Part shown: positions 33,379 through 42,237 of the stretch, piece after piece | How positions within the stretch are numbered: the first letter of the stretch is position 1 | How the letters are laid out: every line of letters starts with the position of its first letter | Assembly (NCBI GenBank): GCA_047501485.1 | Contig: JAZDRN010000001.1 | Location: forward strand, 992,001 to 1,056,000 | Reading direction: 5' to 3' | DNA length: 64,000 nucleotides | Source of the DNA: Ancrocorticia sp047501485 | Lineage (GTDB): Bacteria; Actinomycetota; Actinomycetes; Actinomycetales; Actinomycetaceae | The notes under the pieces: generated by a model | What the model was told of the DNA's origin: nothing | Databases searched by the model: none | Seen by the model: the letters and a program-made list of their open reading frames with translations, nothing else | Made by a program: the position numbers and the translations under genes

Positions 33379-34056
33379 TCAGTTCGTGCCGCTCACGTGC
33401 TGTACGATCACGCTTCTGGCCGCCGCGATCGAAACCTCGAACTCCTCCTCTCCCAGTTCGACCGTGAGGAGTCCGACGGCATGCCGCGCCTCGCGGATTC
33501 GTAGCCGGGCGCCGGGTAGGAGGCCAACCGATTGCAGATATACCAGCACGTCCGAGTCGTGGTCGGACACGCGGTCGATGCATACGGTTTCGCCGGATTT
33601 GGCGTCGGCGAGCGAGTGCAACGTTTGTGTGCCGACGGCGTACGGACCCTCCGGCTTCGGTATCACGTCTCCGTGAGGATCGCGTTCCGGGTACCCGAGT
33701 GCACTGTCCAGTCGCTCGATGAATCTGTCTGACACGGCATGTTCGAGATGCTCGGCTTCCTCGTGCACCTCATCCCATGAGTAGCCGAAGATCTCCACCA
33801 AGCCGGTTTCCAGGAGGCGGTGAATCCGGACCATGCGGGCCGCCTGACGGTGTCCTTCCTCGGTCAGGGAGATCGCGCCGTACGGGGCGTGGCGCACGAG
33901 TCCCATGCCGACGAGCTTGCCGACGCCCTCCGAAACGGTGGAGGGGGAGAGTCCCAGCGACCGGGCGAGCTGGCCCGAAGAGACCGGCTTGTCTTGCCAC
34001 TCGGAGAGCTTCCAGATGGCCCGCAGATAATCCTCGCTTGACGTGGTCAGTGCCAT
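33379..34056 (-). CDS. DtxR/MntR-family metal-dependent regulator
   Basis: 225 residues from ATG 34056; a longer start at 34083 would overlap deoD. The winged helix is at the N-terminus: TTSSEDYLRAIWKLSEW, then SSGQLARSLGLSPSTVSEGVGKL (about 25-50). The dimerisation domain has the metal-ligand type residues in EVHEEAEHLEHAVSDRF (about 95-112). The C-terminal FeoA/SH3-like domain is at about 150-225. It would repress iron or manganese genes when the metal is bound. It starts 7 nt after deoD in the same direction. Confidence 0.88.
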   Translation of the reverse strand: MALTTSSEDYLRAIWKLSEWQDKPVSSGQLARSLGLSPSTVSEGVGKLVGMGLVRHAPYGAISLTEEGHRQAARMVRIHRLLETGLVEIFGYSWDEVHEEAEHLEHAVSDRFIERLDSALGYPERDPHGDVIPKPEGPYAVGTQTLHSLADAKSGETVCIDRVSDHDSDVLVYLQSVGLLPGARLRIREARHAVGLLTVELGEEEFEVSIAAARSVIVQHVSGTN

Positions 34057-34063
34057 ATCGCTG

Positions 34064-34771
34064 TCAGGAAAGAGCCGCCGCAACAGCGAGTTTGAGCGAC
34101 TTCTGGAAATTGGTCTCCCGCTCCTGCGGGGTCATGTTCTGCGACTCGTCGAAGAGATGATCGGAGATCGTGAGGACGGCCAGGGCTTCCTTGCCCAGAT
34201 CGGCGGCGATGCCGTAGAGCGCGGCCGCCTCCATCTCCACGCCCATCGTTCCCAGCTGGGCGAGGCGCTTGTTCTGCTCCGTCGACGTGCCGTAGAAACG
34301 ATCGCGCGAGACTATCGGGGCGACCTTGACATCGGGGTCGTCTCCGGCTGCGTCGACGGCGGCCTTCAGCAGATTCCACGAGGCGGTGGCCGAGAACTGG
34401 ATTCCCGGACACAGTGTGGTGTTGATGGCCGAATCCGTGTGCGCACCGATGGCAACGACGACGTCGCCCGCCTTGACTTGCGGGGAAAGACCCCCGGCGG
34501 TACCGACGCGAATGATGCGCTCGACCCCGAAATAGGTGAAGAGTTCGGTGGCGTAGATGGAAGCGGAAGGCTGTCCCATGCCGGAGGCCATCACCGACAG
34601 CGGCTTGCCCTGGTAGGTGCCCGTGTAGCCCCCGATACCGCGAACGTCGGTGACTTGGCGGGCGTCCGGCATGAGCTGGGCGGCCATGCGAGCAGCGCGC
34701 TTCGGATCGCCCGGCATGAGGACGGCGGGGGCGAAGTCCCCGGGCTGGGCGGCGATATGAGGTGTTGTCAC
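34064..34771 (-). CDS. deoD: Purine-nucleoside phosphorylase (DeoD type)
   Basis: 235 residues, the hexameric DeoD length. It splits purine nucleosides with phosphate to base and ribose 1-phosphate in salvage. TPHIAAQPGDFAPAVLMPGD (about 3-22) provides the phosphate/His motif, MASGMGQPSASIYATEL (about 61-77) and VGTAGGLSP the core, and MGVEMEAAALYGIA (about 176-189) the ribose site. Asp in TISDHLF (about 203) is the catalytic residue. It is divergent from the DUF4282 gene and probably cotranscribed with the DtxR-family gene. Confidence 0.92.
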   Translation of the reverse strand: MTTPHIAAQPGDFAPAVLMPGDPKRAARMAAQLMPDARQVTDVRGIGGYTGTYQGKPLSVMASGMGQPSASIYATELFTYFGVERIIRVGTAGGLSPQVKAGDVVVAIGAHTDSAINTTLCPGIQFSATASWNLLKAAVDAAGDDPDVKVAPIVSRDRFYGTSTEQNKRLAQLGTMGVEMEAAALYGIAADLGKEALAVLTISDHLFDESQNMTPQERETNFQKSLKLAVAAALS

Positions 34772-35015
34772 GATGAGGTCTCCTTGTTAACGACCGTTCG
34801 GGCGGCTGACGTTTGGTCACCATATTCTAATGTGAAAAAGCGGAAAAGGAACGTGCGGCTCGGCTCGTGCACAGTCGGAGACGAATCGGAGGGACGCGAC
34901 ACGGTGATGCCCAAAATAAGTTCAAGCTGGCATCTGACCGAGAAATATAGGAACAATGGCCGTGTACGTAATTACGAAGGCAACTCCTTGCCGACGTATG
35001 TGGAAAGGAATGACC

Positions 35016-35573
35016 ATGACTCAGCCCAATAATCCCGACCAGGAGCACCAGCCGGTCCAGCCTCAGTCTGCCCAGCCAGCATCCCCGGAACAGCAGTACC
35101 AGCAGGGCTTCCAGAATCAGGCCTCCGCCCCCTCGGCATACTCGGCCCCGGCGGCCGGACAGCCCTACGGCCAGCAGCCCTACGGACAACCGCAGTACGG
35201 CCAGCAGCAGTACGGCCAAGCCCCCTACGGCCAGCAGCAGTACGGTTACCAGGCTCCCGCTCAGAACGAAGGCGGCATCGGCGCCTTCTTCTCGCTGGAC
35301 TTCTCGCGGAAGTTCGCTCCCAAGATCGCCAAGCTCGTCATGCTGTTCGCGCTGATCCTCGCCGGCGTTCTGGCTCTCACCTCCCTGGTCTCCTTCATCG
35401 AAGTCCTGACCTACTACAGCGTGGGAGCGATGACGATCATCGCGGCGATCTTCGCGCTGGCACGGGACATCATCCTCGCGCTCTTCCTGCTGGGCATCAC
35501 CCGGGTCATTCTGGAAGGCAGCCTCAAGTCGGACTCTGAGGGCAGCAACGGATCGTCGGCCTCGCAGGCATGA
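35016..35573 (+). CDS. DUF4282 membrane protein with Q/Y/G-rich repeats
   Basis: 185 residues from ATG 35016, chosen because AAAGGA lies 6 nt upstream. The N-terminal 90 residues are low-complexity, with repeats of the kind PYGQQ and QYGQ (about 50-80). The DUF4282 domain follows (about 95-175): FFSLDFSRKF, then two membrane helices (about 109-129 and 140-168). The function of this domain is unknown. The repeats resemble cytosolic sticky tails of other actinobacterial membrane proteins. It overlaps the HAD gene by ATGA. Confidence 0.82.
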   Translation: MTQPNNPDQEHQPVQPQSAQPASPEQQYQQGFQNQASAPSAYSAPAAGQPYGQQPYGQPQYGQQQYGQAPYGQQQYGYQAPAQNEGGIGAFFSLDFSRKFAPKIAKLVMLFALILAGVLALTSLVSFIEVLTYYSVGAMTIIAAIFALARDIILALFLLGITRVILEGSLKSDSEGSNGSSASQA

Positions 35574-36370
35574 GCGAACGGGTTGCCGACTCGAGTGAAC
35601 AGAGGGGACGAACCGGCTACTCGCTGATCGCCTTCGATCTGGACGACACGTTGGCTCCGTCCAAATCGCCGTTGCCCGCACGCATGGGCGAGGCGCTGCG
35701 ATCCCTGCTGGAGATCACGCAGGTCTGCGTGATCTCCGGCGGCCAGTTCGGCCAGTTCGAGACTCAGCTTCTCGGCAACCTTCACGCGAGCGATCGAGAG
35801 CTTGCCCGCCTTCACCTCATGCCCACGTGTGGCACCCGCTACAAGGTGCACCGTGAGGGCGGCTGGCACGATGTGTATGCCCGCGATCTGACGGAAAGTG
35901 AGCGCACCAGCGCCTTCCGGACCGTCGAAGAGCAGGCGCGTGCACTTGGATTGTGGGAGGAGGAGACCTGGGGGCCCATCCTGGAGGACCGCGGCTCCCA
36001 GATAACCTTCTCAGCGCTTGGTCAGGAGGCACCTCTGGAAGCCAAGAAGGCGTGGGATCCAGACGGTTCCAAGAAGGAGCGTCTGCGCGCTGCCGTGGCT
36101 CCGCTGTTGCCGCAGCTGGAAGCTCGTTCGGGAGGTTCCACCTCGATCGATATCACCCGCAAGGGCGTCGATAAGGCGTACGGTATCGAGGAACTCTCGA
36201 GTCAAACGGGTATTCCTATTGCCGACATGCTGTTCGTGGGCGACAGGCTCGACGAAGGTGGCAACGACTATCCGGTCAAGCGGCTGGGGATCGCCACTTT
36301 TTCAGTTTCCGACTGGCGGGAGACGGCCTCCTTCGTCGAAGACTATGTGACGCGTCCAGCTCGAATCTGA
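35570..36370 (+). CDS. HAD-superfamily phosphatase (subfamily IIB)
   Basis: 266 residues. Motif I is IAFDLDDTLAPS (about 19-30), motif II the Ser/Thr in VCVISGGQF (about 53), motif III Lys in KGVDKAYGI (about 202), and motif IV FVGDRLDEGGNDYPV (about 223-237). The layout and length fit Cof or phosphomannomutase-like IIB hydrolases acting on sugar phosphates. The exact substrate is unknown. Its ATG overlaps the DUF4282 stop. Confidence 0.82.
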   Translation: MSERVADSSEQRGRTGYSLIAFDLDDTLAPSKSPLPARMGEALRSLLEITQVCVISGGQFGQFETQLLGNLHASDRELARLHLMPTCGTRYKVHREGGWHDVYARDLTESERTSAFRTVEEQARALGLWEEETWGPILEDRGSQITFSALGQEAPLEAKKAWDPDGSKKERLRAAVAPLLPQLEARSGGSTSIDITRKGVDKAYGIEELSSQTGIPIADMLFVGDRLDEGGNDYPVKRLGIATFSVSDWRETASFVEDYVTRPARI

Positions 36371-36467
36371 GAAGAGAATGCTACGGATTTCTGCACCTTC
36401 GCCCATCCAGCGCGGTGGCGCCGAATTCTCGCGCAGGTAATTCTCAGTCTCAGAGGAATACACTTTG

Positions 36468-36498
36468 TGATGCCCCCGAACTATGGTCGGGGGCATCA
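36468..36498 (+). terminator. Hairpin between HAD and VKOR genes
   Basis: TGATGCCCCCGA (36468-36479), 7-nt loop, TCGGGGGCATCA (36487-36498). Perfect 12-bp stem about 100 nt after the HAD stop; CTCGTATC follows, so no U-run. Confidence 0.75.
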
Positions 36499-36574
36499 CT
36501 CGTATCACCGCATGAGGAAATAGGTGCCGCTCGTCTTGAAAGTCGAGCACACCATCCCCGATCTGGAGGTGGCC

Positions 36575-37267
36575 ATGGCCAAGGAGAAGCTCAACCTGGA
36601 GCAGCTCTCGGATGAGGAACTCGACTCGTATATGGACGCTGTCGAGGCAAAGCGCCAGGCGCTGCCTTCAGCGGCCCAAAAGGAAGGCGGGGCTCCCCAC
36701 GAACTGTCGCTCATCATGGTGGTCTCCGGGTTGCTCGGCATGTTGGCCGCCGTCGCCCTCATCCAGGCGGAGAAGCAACTGCTGCGCGATCCCCTCGGAT
36801 CGCTCTCCTGCGATATCAACCCGCTCATAGGTTGCGGGAAGTTTCTCATGGCTGAGCAGAACTCCGTCTTCTTCGGCATCTCCAATGCCGTTTACGGCCT
36901 TGCCTTCTTCGCGGGAATCACGGCCCTGGGCCTGGCATTGTTGTCCGGTGGGTGCTTCGGCCGGTGGCTCTGGGTCGCCCTCGATATAGCGATGGTGGGA
37001 GCGGCTGCCTGGATCGCCTGGTTCCAGTGGACCTCTTTCGCCGTGGAGCGTTCGCTGTGCCCCTACTGCCTGCTCACATGGTTCGTCACGATCCCGCTCA
37101 TCGTGAATGTCTGGGCCCGTTCGGCTCAAGCGGGGCATCTCCCATGCCCCGCGGCTCTGCGGCGCTTCCTCGTGCGCAAGCGGTGGCTCATCGTGCTGAC
37201 GCTCTACGTGCTGCTCGTGGCCTTCGCGATCATCTGGTTCTGGGATCAGTGGTGGGTGGTGTTCTAA
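36575..37267 (+). CDS. Vitamin K epoxide reductase family protein
   Basis: 230 residues from ATG 36575, preceded by GGAGG at 5 nt; GTG 36524 also has an SD-like GAGGA and would add 17 residues. Four to five membrane helices follow a charged N-terminal segment. Redox Cys are seen in LSCDINPLIGCGKFL (loop pair) and SLCPYCLLTW (CxxC, about 165). Bacterial VKOR proteins reoxidise DsbA-like partners through menaquinone to form disulfides in exported proteins. No thioredoxin partner is in the window. Confidence 0.88.
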   Translation: MAKEKLNLEQLSDEELDSYMDAVEAKRQALPSAAQKEGGAPHELSLIMVVSGLLGMLAAVALIQAEKQLLRDPLGSLSCDINPLIGCGKFLMAEQNSVFFGISNAVYGLAFFAGITALGLALLSGGCFGRWLWVALDIAMVGAAAWIAWFQWTSFAVERSLCPYCLLTWFVTIPLIVNVWARSAQAGHLPCPAALRRFLVRKRWLIVLTLYVLLVAFAIIWFWDQWWVVF

Positions 37268-37304
37268 GGGACTCCACCGCGCGTGGTTCAGCCGGCCGAA
37301 GCCC

Positions 37305-37742
37305 TTACAGAGAGTGGATATCGGCGGGCACGAACTCGCCCCAGCCCATGGCGACCAGGCTCGCGCGCACTTTGACGACGCCGTCGTCGAGCCTGACCGG
37401 ATCGAGGTCGCGCTGGGCGTTATCGAAGCGGATATCCGCTTCGGATCGGGCGGGAATCACGTGCAGATGAACGTGGGGGACTTCCATGCCCGCGATGATC
37501 ATCATCGCCCGTGGGACCTCGAAGGCAGCTTCCTGTGCCTGACCGATACGCTGGGCCACCACGGAAAGATGCGCGAATGTCGCCTCGTCCAGATCGGTGA
37601 ACTTCGAAACCTCTTGGCGTGGGACGACCAGCATATGCCCGTCCTTGATCGGCTCGTGAGTGCCGAAGGCGACACAGACGTCGTCGGCCCAAGCGAAGCG
37701 CCCCGGTATATTGCCCGCGATGATCTCAGAAAAGATACTCAT
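37305..37742 (-). CDS. HIT-family nucleotide hydrolase/transferase
   Basis: 145 residues. The HIT triad is PHVHLHVIP (about 89-97). IFSEIIAGNIPGRFAWADD near the N-terminus and HMLVVPRQEVSKFTDL (about 36-51) match the family of small hydrolases that act on nucleoside phosphoramidates or dinucleotides. It stands alone, divergent from leuS across 104 bp. Confidence 0.9.
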   Translation of the reverse strand: MSIFSEIIAGNIPGRFAWADDVCVAFGTHEPIKDGHMLVVPRQEVSKFTDLDEATFAHLSVVAQRIGQAQEAAFEVPRAMMIIAGMEVPHVHLHVIPARSEADIRFDNAQRDLDPVRLDDGVVKVRASLVAMGWGEFVPADIHSL

Positions 37743-37846
37743 GCGTCTATTCTACGAGCGAGTGGGCTGAGTCTCACACTGGATGATTGGGGAGCGACCT
37801 GCCTCGCTGAGTTAGGCTTTTAGGCAGACTTTATCTAAGGAGAGCA

Positions 37847-40792
37847 ATGAGCACTGAGGCGAGCGGCGCCGAGGCCACAGCATTCCGTTACACCGCGGAG
37901 CTGGCCAACCGGATTGAGGCATCCTGGCAGGAGACCTGGGATGCCGAAGGCACCTTCTATGCGCCGAACCCAGTGGGTGATCTTGCAGGCGAGGTTCCGG
38001 CGGAGAAATTCTACATTCTGGACATGTTCCCCTATCCTTCCGGCAAGGGGCTGCACGTCGGCCACCCGCTGGGCTACATCGCCACCGACACCGTTGCACG
38101 CTACCAGCGCATGAAGGGCAAGAACGTCCTGTACACCATGGGCTACGACGCCTTCGGCCTGCCCGCCGAACAGTACGCGGTGCAGACGGGGCAGCATCCC
38201 CGCCTCACCACCGAGGAGAACGTGACCAATATGCGCCGCCAGCTGCGTCGCATCGGTTTGTCACACGATTCGCGTCGCTCCTTCTCCACGACGGACATCG
38301 GATACGTGAAGTGGACGCAGTGGATCTTCCTGCAGGTGTACAACTCGTGGTTCGATCCGCAAGCCGAGCGCCGTGACGGGCGTGGACTGGGTGCGGCGCG
38401 CCCGATTTCCGAGCTGAAGGCCAAGCTGGCTTCGGGTGAGATTGCGGTGCCGGGAGGAAGTGCTTGGACGGACCTGAGAGCTTCCGAGCAGGCGCAGGTC
38501 ATCGACGGTTTCCGTCTGGCGTACGTGAGCGAGGCTCCCGTCAACTGGTGCCCCGGACTCGGAACCGTGCTAGCGAACGAAGAGGTAACCGCGGAAGGCC
38601 GTTCCGAACGCGGCAACTACCCCGTGTTCAAGCGGAACCTGCGCCAATGGATGATGCGGATCACCGCCTACGCGGATCGCCTGGTAGAGGATCTGGACAC
38701 CATCGATTGGCCGGAGAAGGTGCGTTCCATGCAGCGCAACTGGATCGGCCGTTCCGAGGGTGCGAACGTGACCTTCGAGGTTCCTTCGGCCCCCTGCGAT
38801 GAGGGAGCTGCAACCCTCGAGGTCTACACCACTCGTCCCGACACCCTGTTCGGTGCGACGTTCATGGTGGTTGCTCCCGAGCATCCCATCCTGGGCGGTT
38901 CCATTCCCGGGGAGGCGGACGATGCGGAGCTGCTGCATGTGCCCGCCCAGTGGCCCGAGGGCACGCGTGAGGCGTGGACCGGGGGAGCGGCGACTCCAGC
39001 CGCGGCCGTGGCCGAATATCGTGCGGAGGCCGCCCGTAAGTCGGATGCCGAGCGCTCGGACGAGGTGCGCGCCAAGACGGGAGTCTTCTCCGGGTTCTTC
39101 GGCACGAATCCCGTCAATGGGAACGCCGTCCCGATCTTCGTGGCCGACTACGTTCTCATGGGCTACGGCACTGGCGCCATCATGGCGGTCCCGGCGCACG
39201 ATCAACGCGATTGGGAGTTCGCGACCAAGTACGAACTGGATATCGTGCGTACCATCGGCCCCGCGGATGACCCCCACGGTCCGGATCTGACGGTCTCGGC
39301 GTACGTGGGTGACGGCGTCGCCGTCGACTCCGCGAACGATGAGCTGAGCCTGAACGGACTGGACAAGGACGCCGCCAAGGCCGCGATGACGCAGTGGCTG
39401 GAATCGATCGGCAAGGGGCACGCGCAGGTCACCTACCGTCTGCGCGACTGGCTCTTCTCGCGCCAGCGCTACTGGGGCGAGCCCTTCCCGATCGTCTGGG
39501 ATGAGGATGGCAACCCGCACGCGTTGCCGGAGTCCGCACTACCGCTCGAGCTGCCGGAGATCAACGACTATTCGCCGCGCACCTTCGAGGCCGACGATGC
39601 GACGTCGTCGCCTGAACCCCCACTAGGACGCGCGGACGAGTGGGTCAACGTCCAGCTCGATCTGGGCGACGGAGTGAAGAATTACCGCCGCGACACGAAC
39701 ACGATGCCGCAGTGGGCGGGTTCGTGCTGGTACGAGCTGCGCTACGCCGATCCGACGAACGACGACGCCTTCTGCGCCCCGGAGAACGAGGCGTACTGGA
39801 TGGGGCCGCGCCCGGAAGAGGGCAACGTCTCCGGCGGCACGGACCTGTACGTCGGAGGTGTCGAGCATGCGGTGCTGCACCTGCTGTACGCCCGTTTCTG
39901 GCACAAGGTGCTCTTCGATCACGGCTACGTCTCCTCTTCCGAACCCTTCCACAAGCTGTTCAACCAGGGCTATGTGCAGGCCTACGCCTTCACCGACGCC
40001 CGAGGCCAGTACGTCCCGGCAGACGAGGTGGAGGAGACCGGCGTGGGCGAGGATGGCGAACCCACCTTCGCCTGGAACGGCGAGCCGGTCTCTCGGGAGT
40101 ACGGGAAGATGGGCAAGTCCCTCAAGAACATCGTGACCCCGGACGCTATGTGCGAGGAGTACGGCGCGGACACCTTCCGCCTGTACGAGATGTCCATGGG
40201 GCCGCTCGACGTCTCGCGGCCTTGGGAGACCCGCGCCGTGGTCGGATCGCAACGTTTCCTGCAGCGTCTGTGGCGCAACGTCGTGGACGAGGCCACGGGC
40301 GAGGTGACCGTGGTGGATGCGGATCTCGATCTGGAGACCGCGAAACTGCTGGCGCGCACCGTCCATGACGTCACCGCCGACTACGACGACATGCATATCA
40401 ACACCGCCATCGCCAAGATGATCGTGTTGAACAACCACCTCACGTCGTTCAAGGCGGTGCCTCGCAAGGCTGTCGAGGATCTGGTCCTCATGGTCGCGCC
40501 GGTCGCGCCGCACATCGCCGAGGAACTGTGGTCCAGGCTGGGGCACGAGGGCTCGTTGGCGCATGAGCCCTTCCCGGTGGTTGCCGACGAGGCACTGCTG
40601 GTCGACGACACCGTGACGTGCGTGGTGCAGGTCAAGGGCAAGCTGCGCGATCGGCTCGAGGTGGCCGCCGATATCTCGGAGGAGGAGCTGACCGCCGCCG
40701 CGCTGGCTTCGGAGAAGGTTGTGAAATACCTCGACGGTGCGCCGCGCAAGGTCATTGTGCGGGCTCCGAATCTCGTGAATATCGTCCCCTGA
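37847..40792 (+). CDS. leuS: Leucyl-tRNA synthetase
   Basis: 981 residues, a class-I synthetase of the long actinobacterial form (common LeuS is about 860). The HIGH-type motif is YPSGKGLHVGHPLGY (about 64-78) and the KMSKS-type motif is YGKMGKSLKNI (about 755-765). The CP1 editing domain lies about 260-475 with TTRPDTLFGATFM and AVPAHDQRDWEFA (editing Asp). The C-terminal anticodon and leucine-specific domains follow. AAGGAGA precedes ATG 37847. No T-box or leader peptide is visible in the 104-bp gap. Confidence 0.96.
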   Translation: MSTEASGAEATAFRYTAELANRIEASWQETWDAEGTFYAPNPVGDLAGEVPAEKFYILDMFPYPSGKGLHVGHPLGYIATDTVARYQRMKGKNVLYTMGYDAFGLPAEQYAVQTGQHPRLTTEENVTNMRRQLRRIGLSHDSRRSFSTTDIGYVKWTQWIFLQVYNSWFDPQAERRDGRGLGAARPISELKAKLASGEIAVPGGSAWTDLRASEQAQVIDGFRLAYVSEAPVNWCPGLGTVLANEEVTAEGRSERGNYPVFKRNLRQWMMRITAYADRLVEDLDTIDWPEKVRSMQRNWIGRSEGANVTFEVPSAPCDEGAATLEVYTTRPDTLFGATFMVVAPEHPILGGSIPGEADDAELLHVPAQWPEGTREAWTGGAATPAAAVAEYRAEAARKSDAERSDEVRAKTGVFSGFFGTNPVNGNAVPIFVADYVLMGYGTGAIMAVPAHDQRDWEFATKYELDIVRTIGPADDPHGPDLTVSAYVGDGVAVDSANDELSLNGLDKDAAKAAMTQWLESIGKGHAQVTYRLRDWLFSRQRYWGEPFPIVWDEDGNPHALPESALPLELPEINDYSPRTFEADDATSSPEPPLGRADEWVNVQLDLGDGVKNYRRDTNTMPQWAGSCWYELRYADPTNDDAFCAPENEAYWMGPRPEEGNVSGGTDLYVGGVEHAVLHLLYARFWHKVLFDHGYVSSSEPFHKLFNQGYVQAYAFTDARGQYVPADEVEETGVGEDGEPTFAWNGEPVSREYGKMGKSLKNIVTPDAMCEEYGADTFRLYEMSMGPLDVSRPWETRAVVGSQRFLQRLWRNVVDEATGEVTVVDADLDLETAKLLARTVHDVTADYDDMHINTAIAKMIVLNNHLTSFKAVPRKAVEDLVLMVAPVAPHIAEELWSRLGHEGSLAHEPFPVVADEALLVDDTVTCVVQVKGKLRDRLEVAADISEEELTAAALASEKVVKYLDGAPRKVIVRAPNLVNIVP

Positions 40793-40947
40793 GACAAGGG
40801 CGGCTCGTTCCTGTCACAATTGAATCAGTGAATCCACATCCTGTGCCGGTCGAACCTTGCGAATATACGCGAGCCGTGACCTCACAGACATAGTTGACGT
40901 GCCGCCGATCATTCCTTGCTCGGCGGCGCGCCCACAGGAAGGCATGT

Positions 40948-41934
40948 ATGGTCGCGTCGGAGACCTCGATCGAGGCAGTAGATTTCTTTGGACAGCCGGC
41001 ATGGCGCCTCGTCGCGCCCGGCGGTGCAAGCGCGTTGATCGCCGAGCGTGGAGCGACCCTGCTGTCTTGGCAGCCGACGCCGGGGGCGGAAGTCATCGAC
41101 GGCTACGCCGACGCCGACGAGCTCGCCGCCCGCACAGACCATGCCGACGCCCGATCGTTGATCATGGCCCCTTGGTGCGGGCGCCTGTCACATGGCAGCT
41201 ACCGTTTCGACGGCGAGCGCTACACCGTCGCGCCGGATGAGATCGCCGCGTGGCCGGATCGCGTGGCAGGTCTCGATTTCGTGCGTGAGGCCGCGGGCGA
41301 TGCACTGCTGCTACGCGCGGTTCTACCGTCTGTCGAGGGGTACCCGTGGGAGCTGGCCGTCACGGTGGTGTTCTCGCTGGAAGGCGGTGCGGAAGGGCTC
41401 GAGCATCTCTCCCTGAGCATCGAGGTGTTGAATCTGAGCGAGGAAACGGCGCCCGTCGCCATCGGCTGGTTGCCGTACGTCAAGATGCCCGGTGTGGAGG
41501 GGATCTCCAATCTATCCTTGAGTATCCCGGCGCGCTCGAAGATCCTTACCGATTCGCGCCAGATCCCCTTGAATGGAGACGCCGCGCTAGCCGGAATCGC
41601 CGCTCCCGCCCGCTATGACTACCTTGGCCACCAGAAGATCGACCAGTCCTATTCCAATCTTGTGCCGAACGAGGACGGTGTGGTGGTCACCTCCGTGACC
41701 AACCCGGTCCGGGGAACTCAGGTTCTGCTGACGCAGGAACCCTCGGAGGCCCCGGTGATGCATGTTTACACGGGTGATGCGGTTGCACGCCGTCCCCGCG
41801 GATCCATCGCGCTCGGTCCTTATTCCGAGTTGCCGGATGCCTTCAATCGGGCCGATGCGGCGTCCCGGATTCCGCTGCTCGCGGGCGACACCCGTTCCCT
41901 CACGGTGACGCTGAGCTACCGCGGAGTGCGCTAG
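40948..41934 (+). CDS. Aldose 1-epimerase family protein
   Basis: 328 residues from ATG 40948. The galactose-mutarotase-like fold is seen in ALIAERGATLLSWQPTPG (about 28-45), IMAPWCGRLSHGSYRFDGERY (Arg of the NR motif, about 72-92), VAIGWLPYVKMPG where His is usual (about 170-182), and MHVYTGDAV near the C-terminus with Glu in TQEPSEAP. The canonical HxY/HPY His appears replaced by LPY, so the catalytic acid may be altered; it could be a glucose-6-phosphate 1-epimerase-like or non-catalytic member. It stands alone between leuS and comEA. Confidence 0.75.
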   Translation: MVASETSIEAVDFFGQPAWRLVAPGGASALIAERGATLLSWQPTPGAEVIDGYADADELAARTDHADARSLIMAPWCGRLSHGSYRFDGERYTVAPDEIAAWPDRVAGLDFVREAAGDALLLRAVLPSVEGYPWELAVTVVFSLEGGAEGLEHLSLSIEVLNLSEETAPVAIGWLPYVKMPGVEGISNLSLSIPARSKILTDSRQIPLNGDAALAGIAAPARYDYLGHQKIDQSYSNLVPNEDGVVVTSVTNPVRGTQVLLTQEPSEAPVMHVYTGDAVARRPRGSIALGPYSELPDAFNRADAASRIPLLAGDTRSLTVTLSYRGVR

Positions 41935-42237
41935 AAGCTGCGCTTTACGGCAGAGGTTTTTCGAACGCCGCCGGGGATGATAGGACGCACTCGGCGGCCC
42001 GAGCCGCGTTCCTCAGGTGAGCCGGTGGAGGCCGGCGATCTCCTCTAGAAAGTGGGCGAGATTTTCAGCTTGAGCAATGACTCTTCCCCATTCGAGAGGA
42101 AGAACTGCGGTATGGCGTGAGCCTGGACTCAGTGTGTCCACGCGCCGACTTTCTCCACAGAAGAGCTTCGCGCACAACTCATCCACAGCCCCTGCAAGCG
42201 AGACATGGGCTCAGTGGAGTGAGATCAGAATTGAGGC
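41935..42237. other. Gene-free region before comEA with three DnaA-box-like sequences
   Basis: No gene or strong hairpin is seen. GTGTCCACG (42134-42142), TTCTCCACA (42151-42159) and TCATCCACA (42179-42187) lie within 54 bp in the same orientation. The second and third differ at one base from TTATCCACA. The region should also hold the comEA promoter. Confidence 0.3.
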
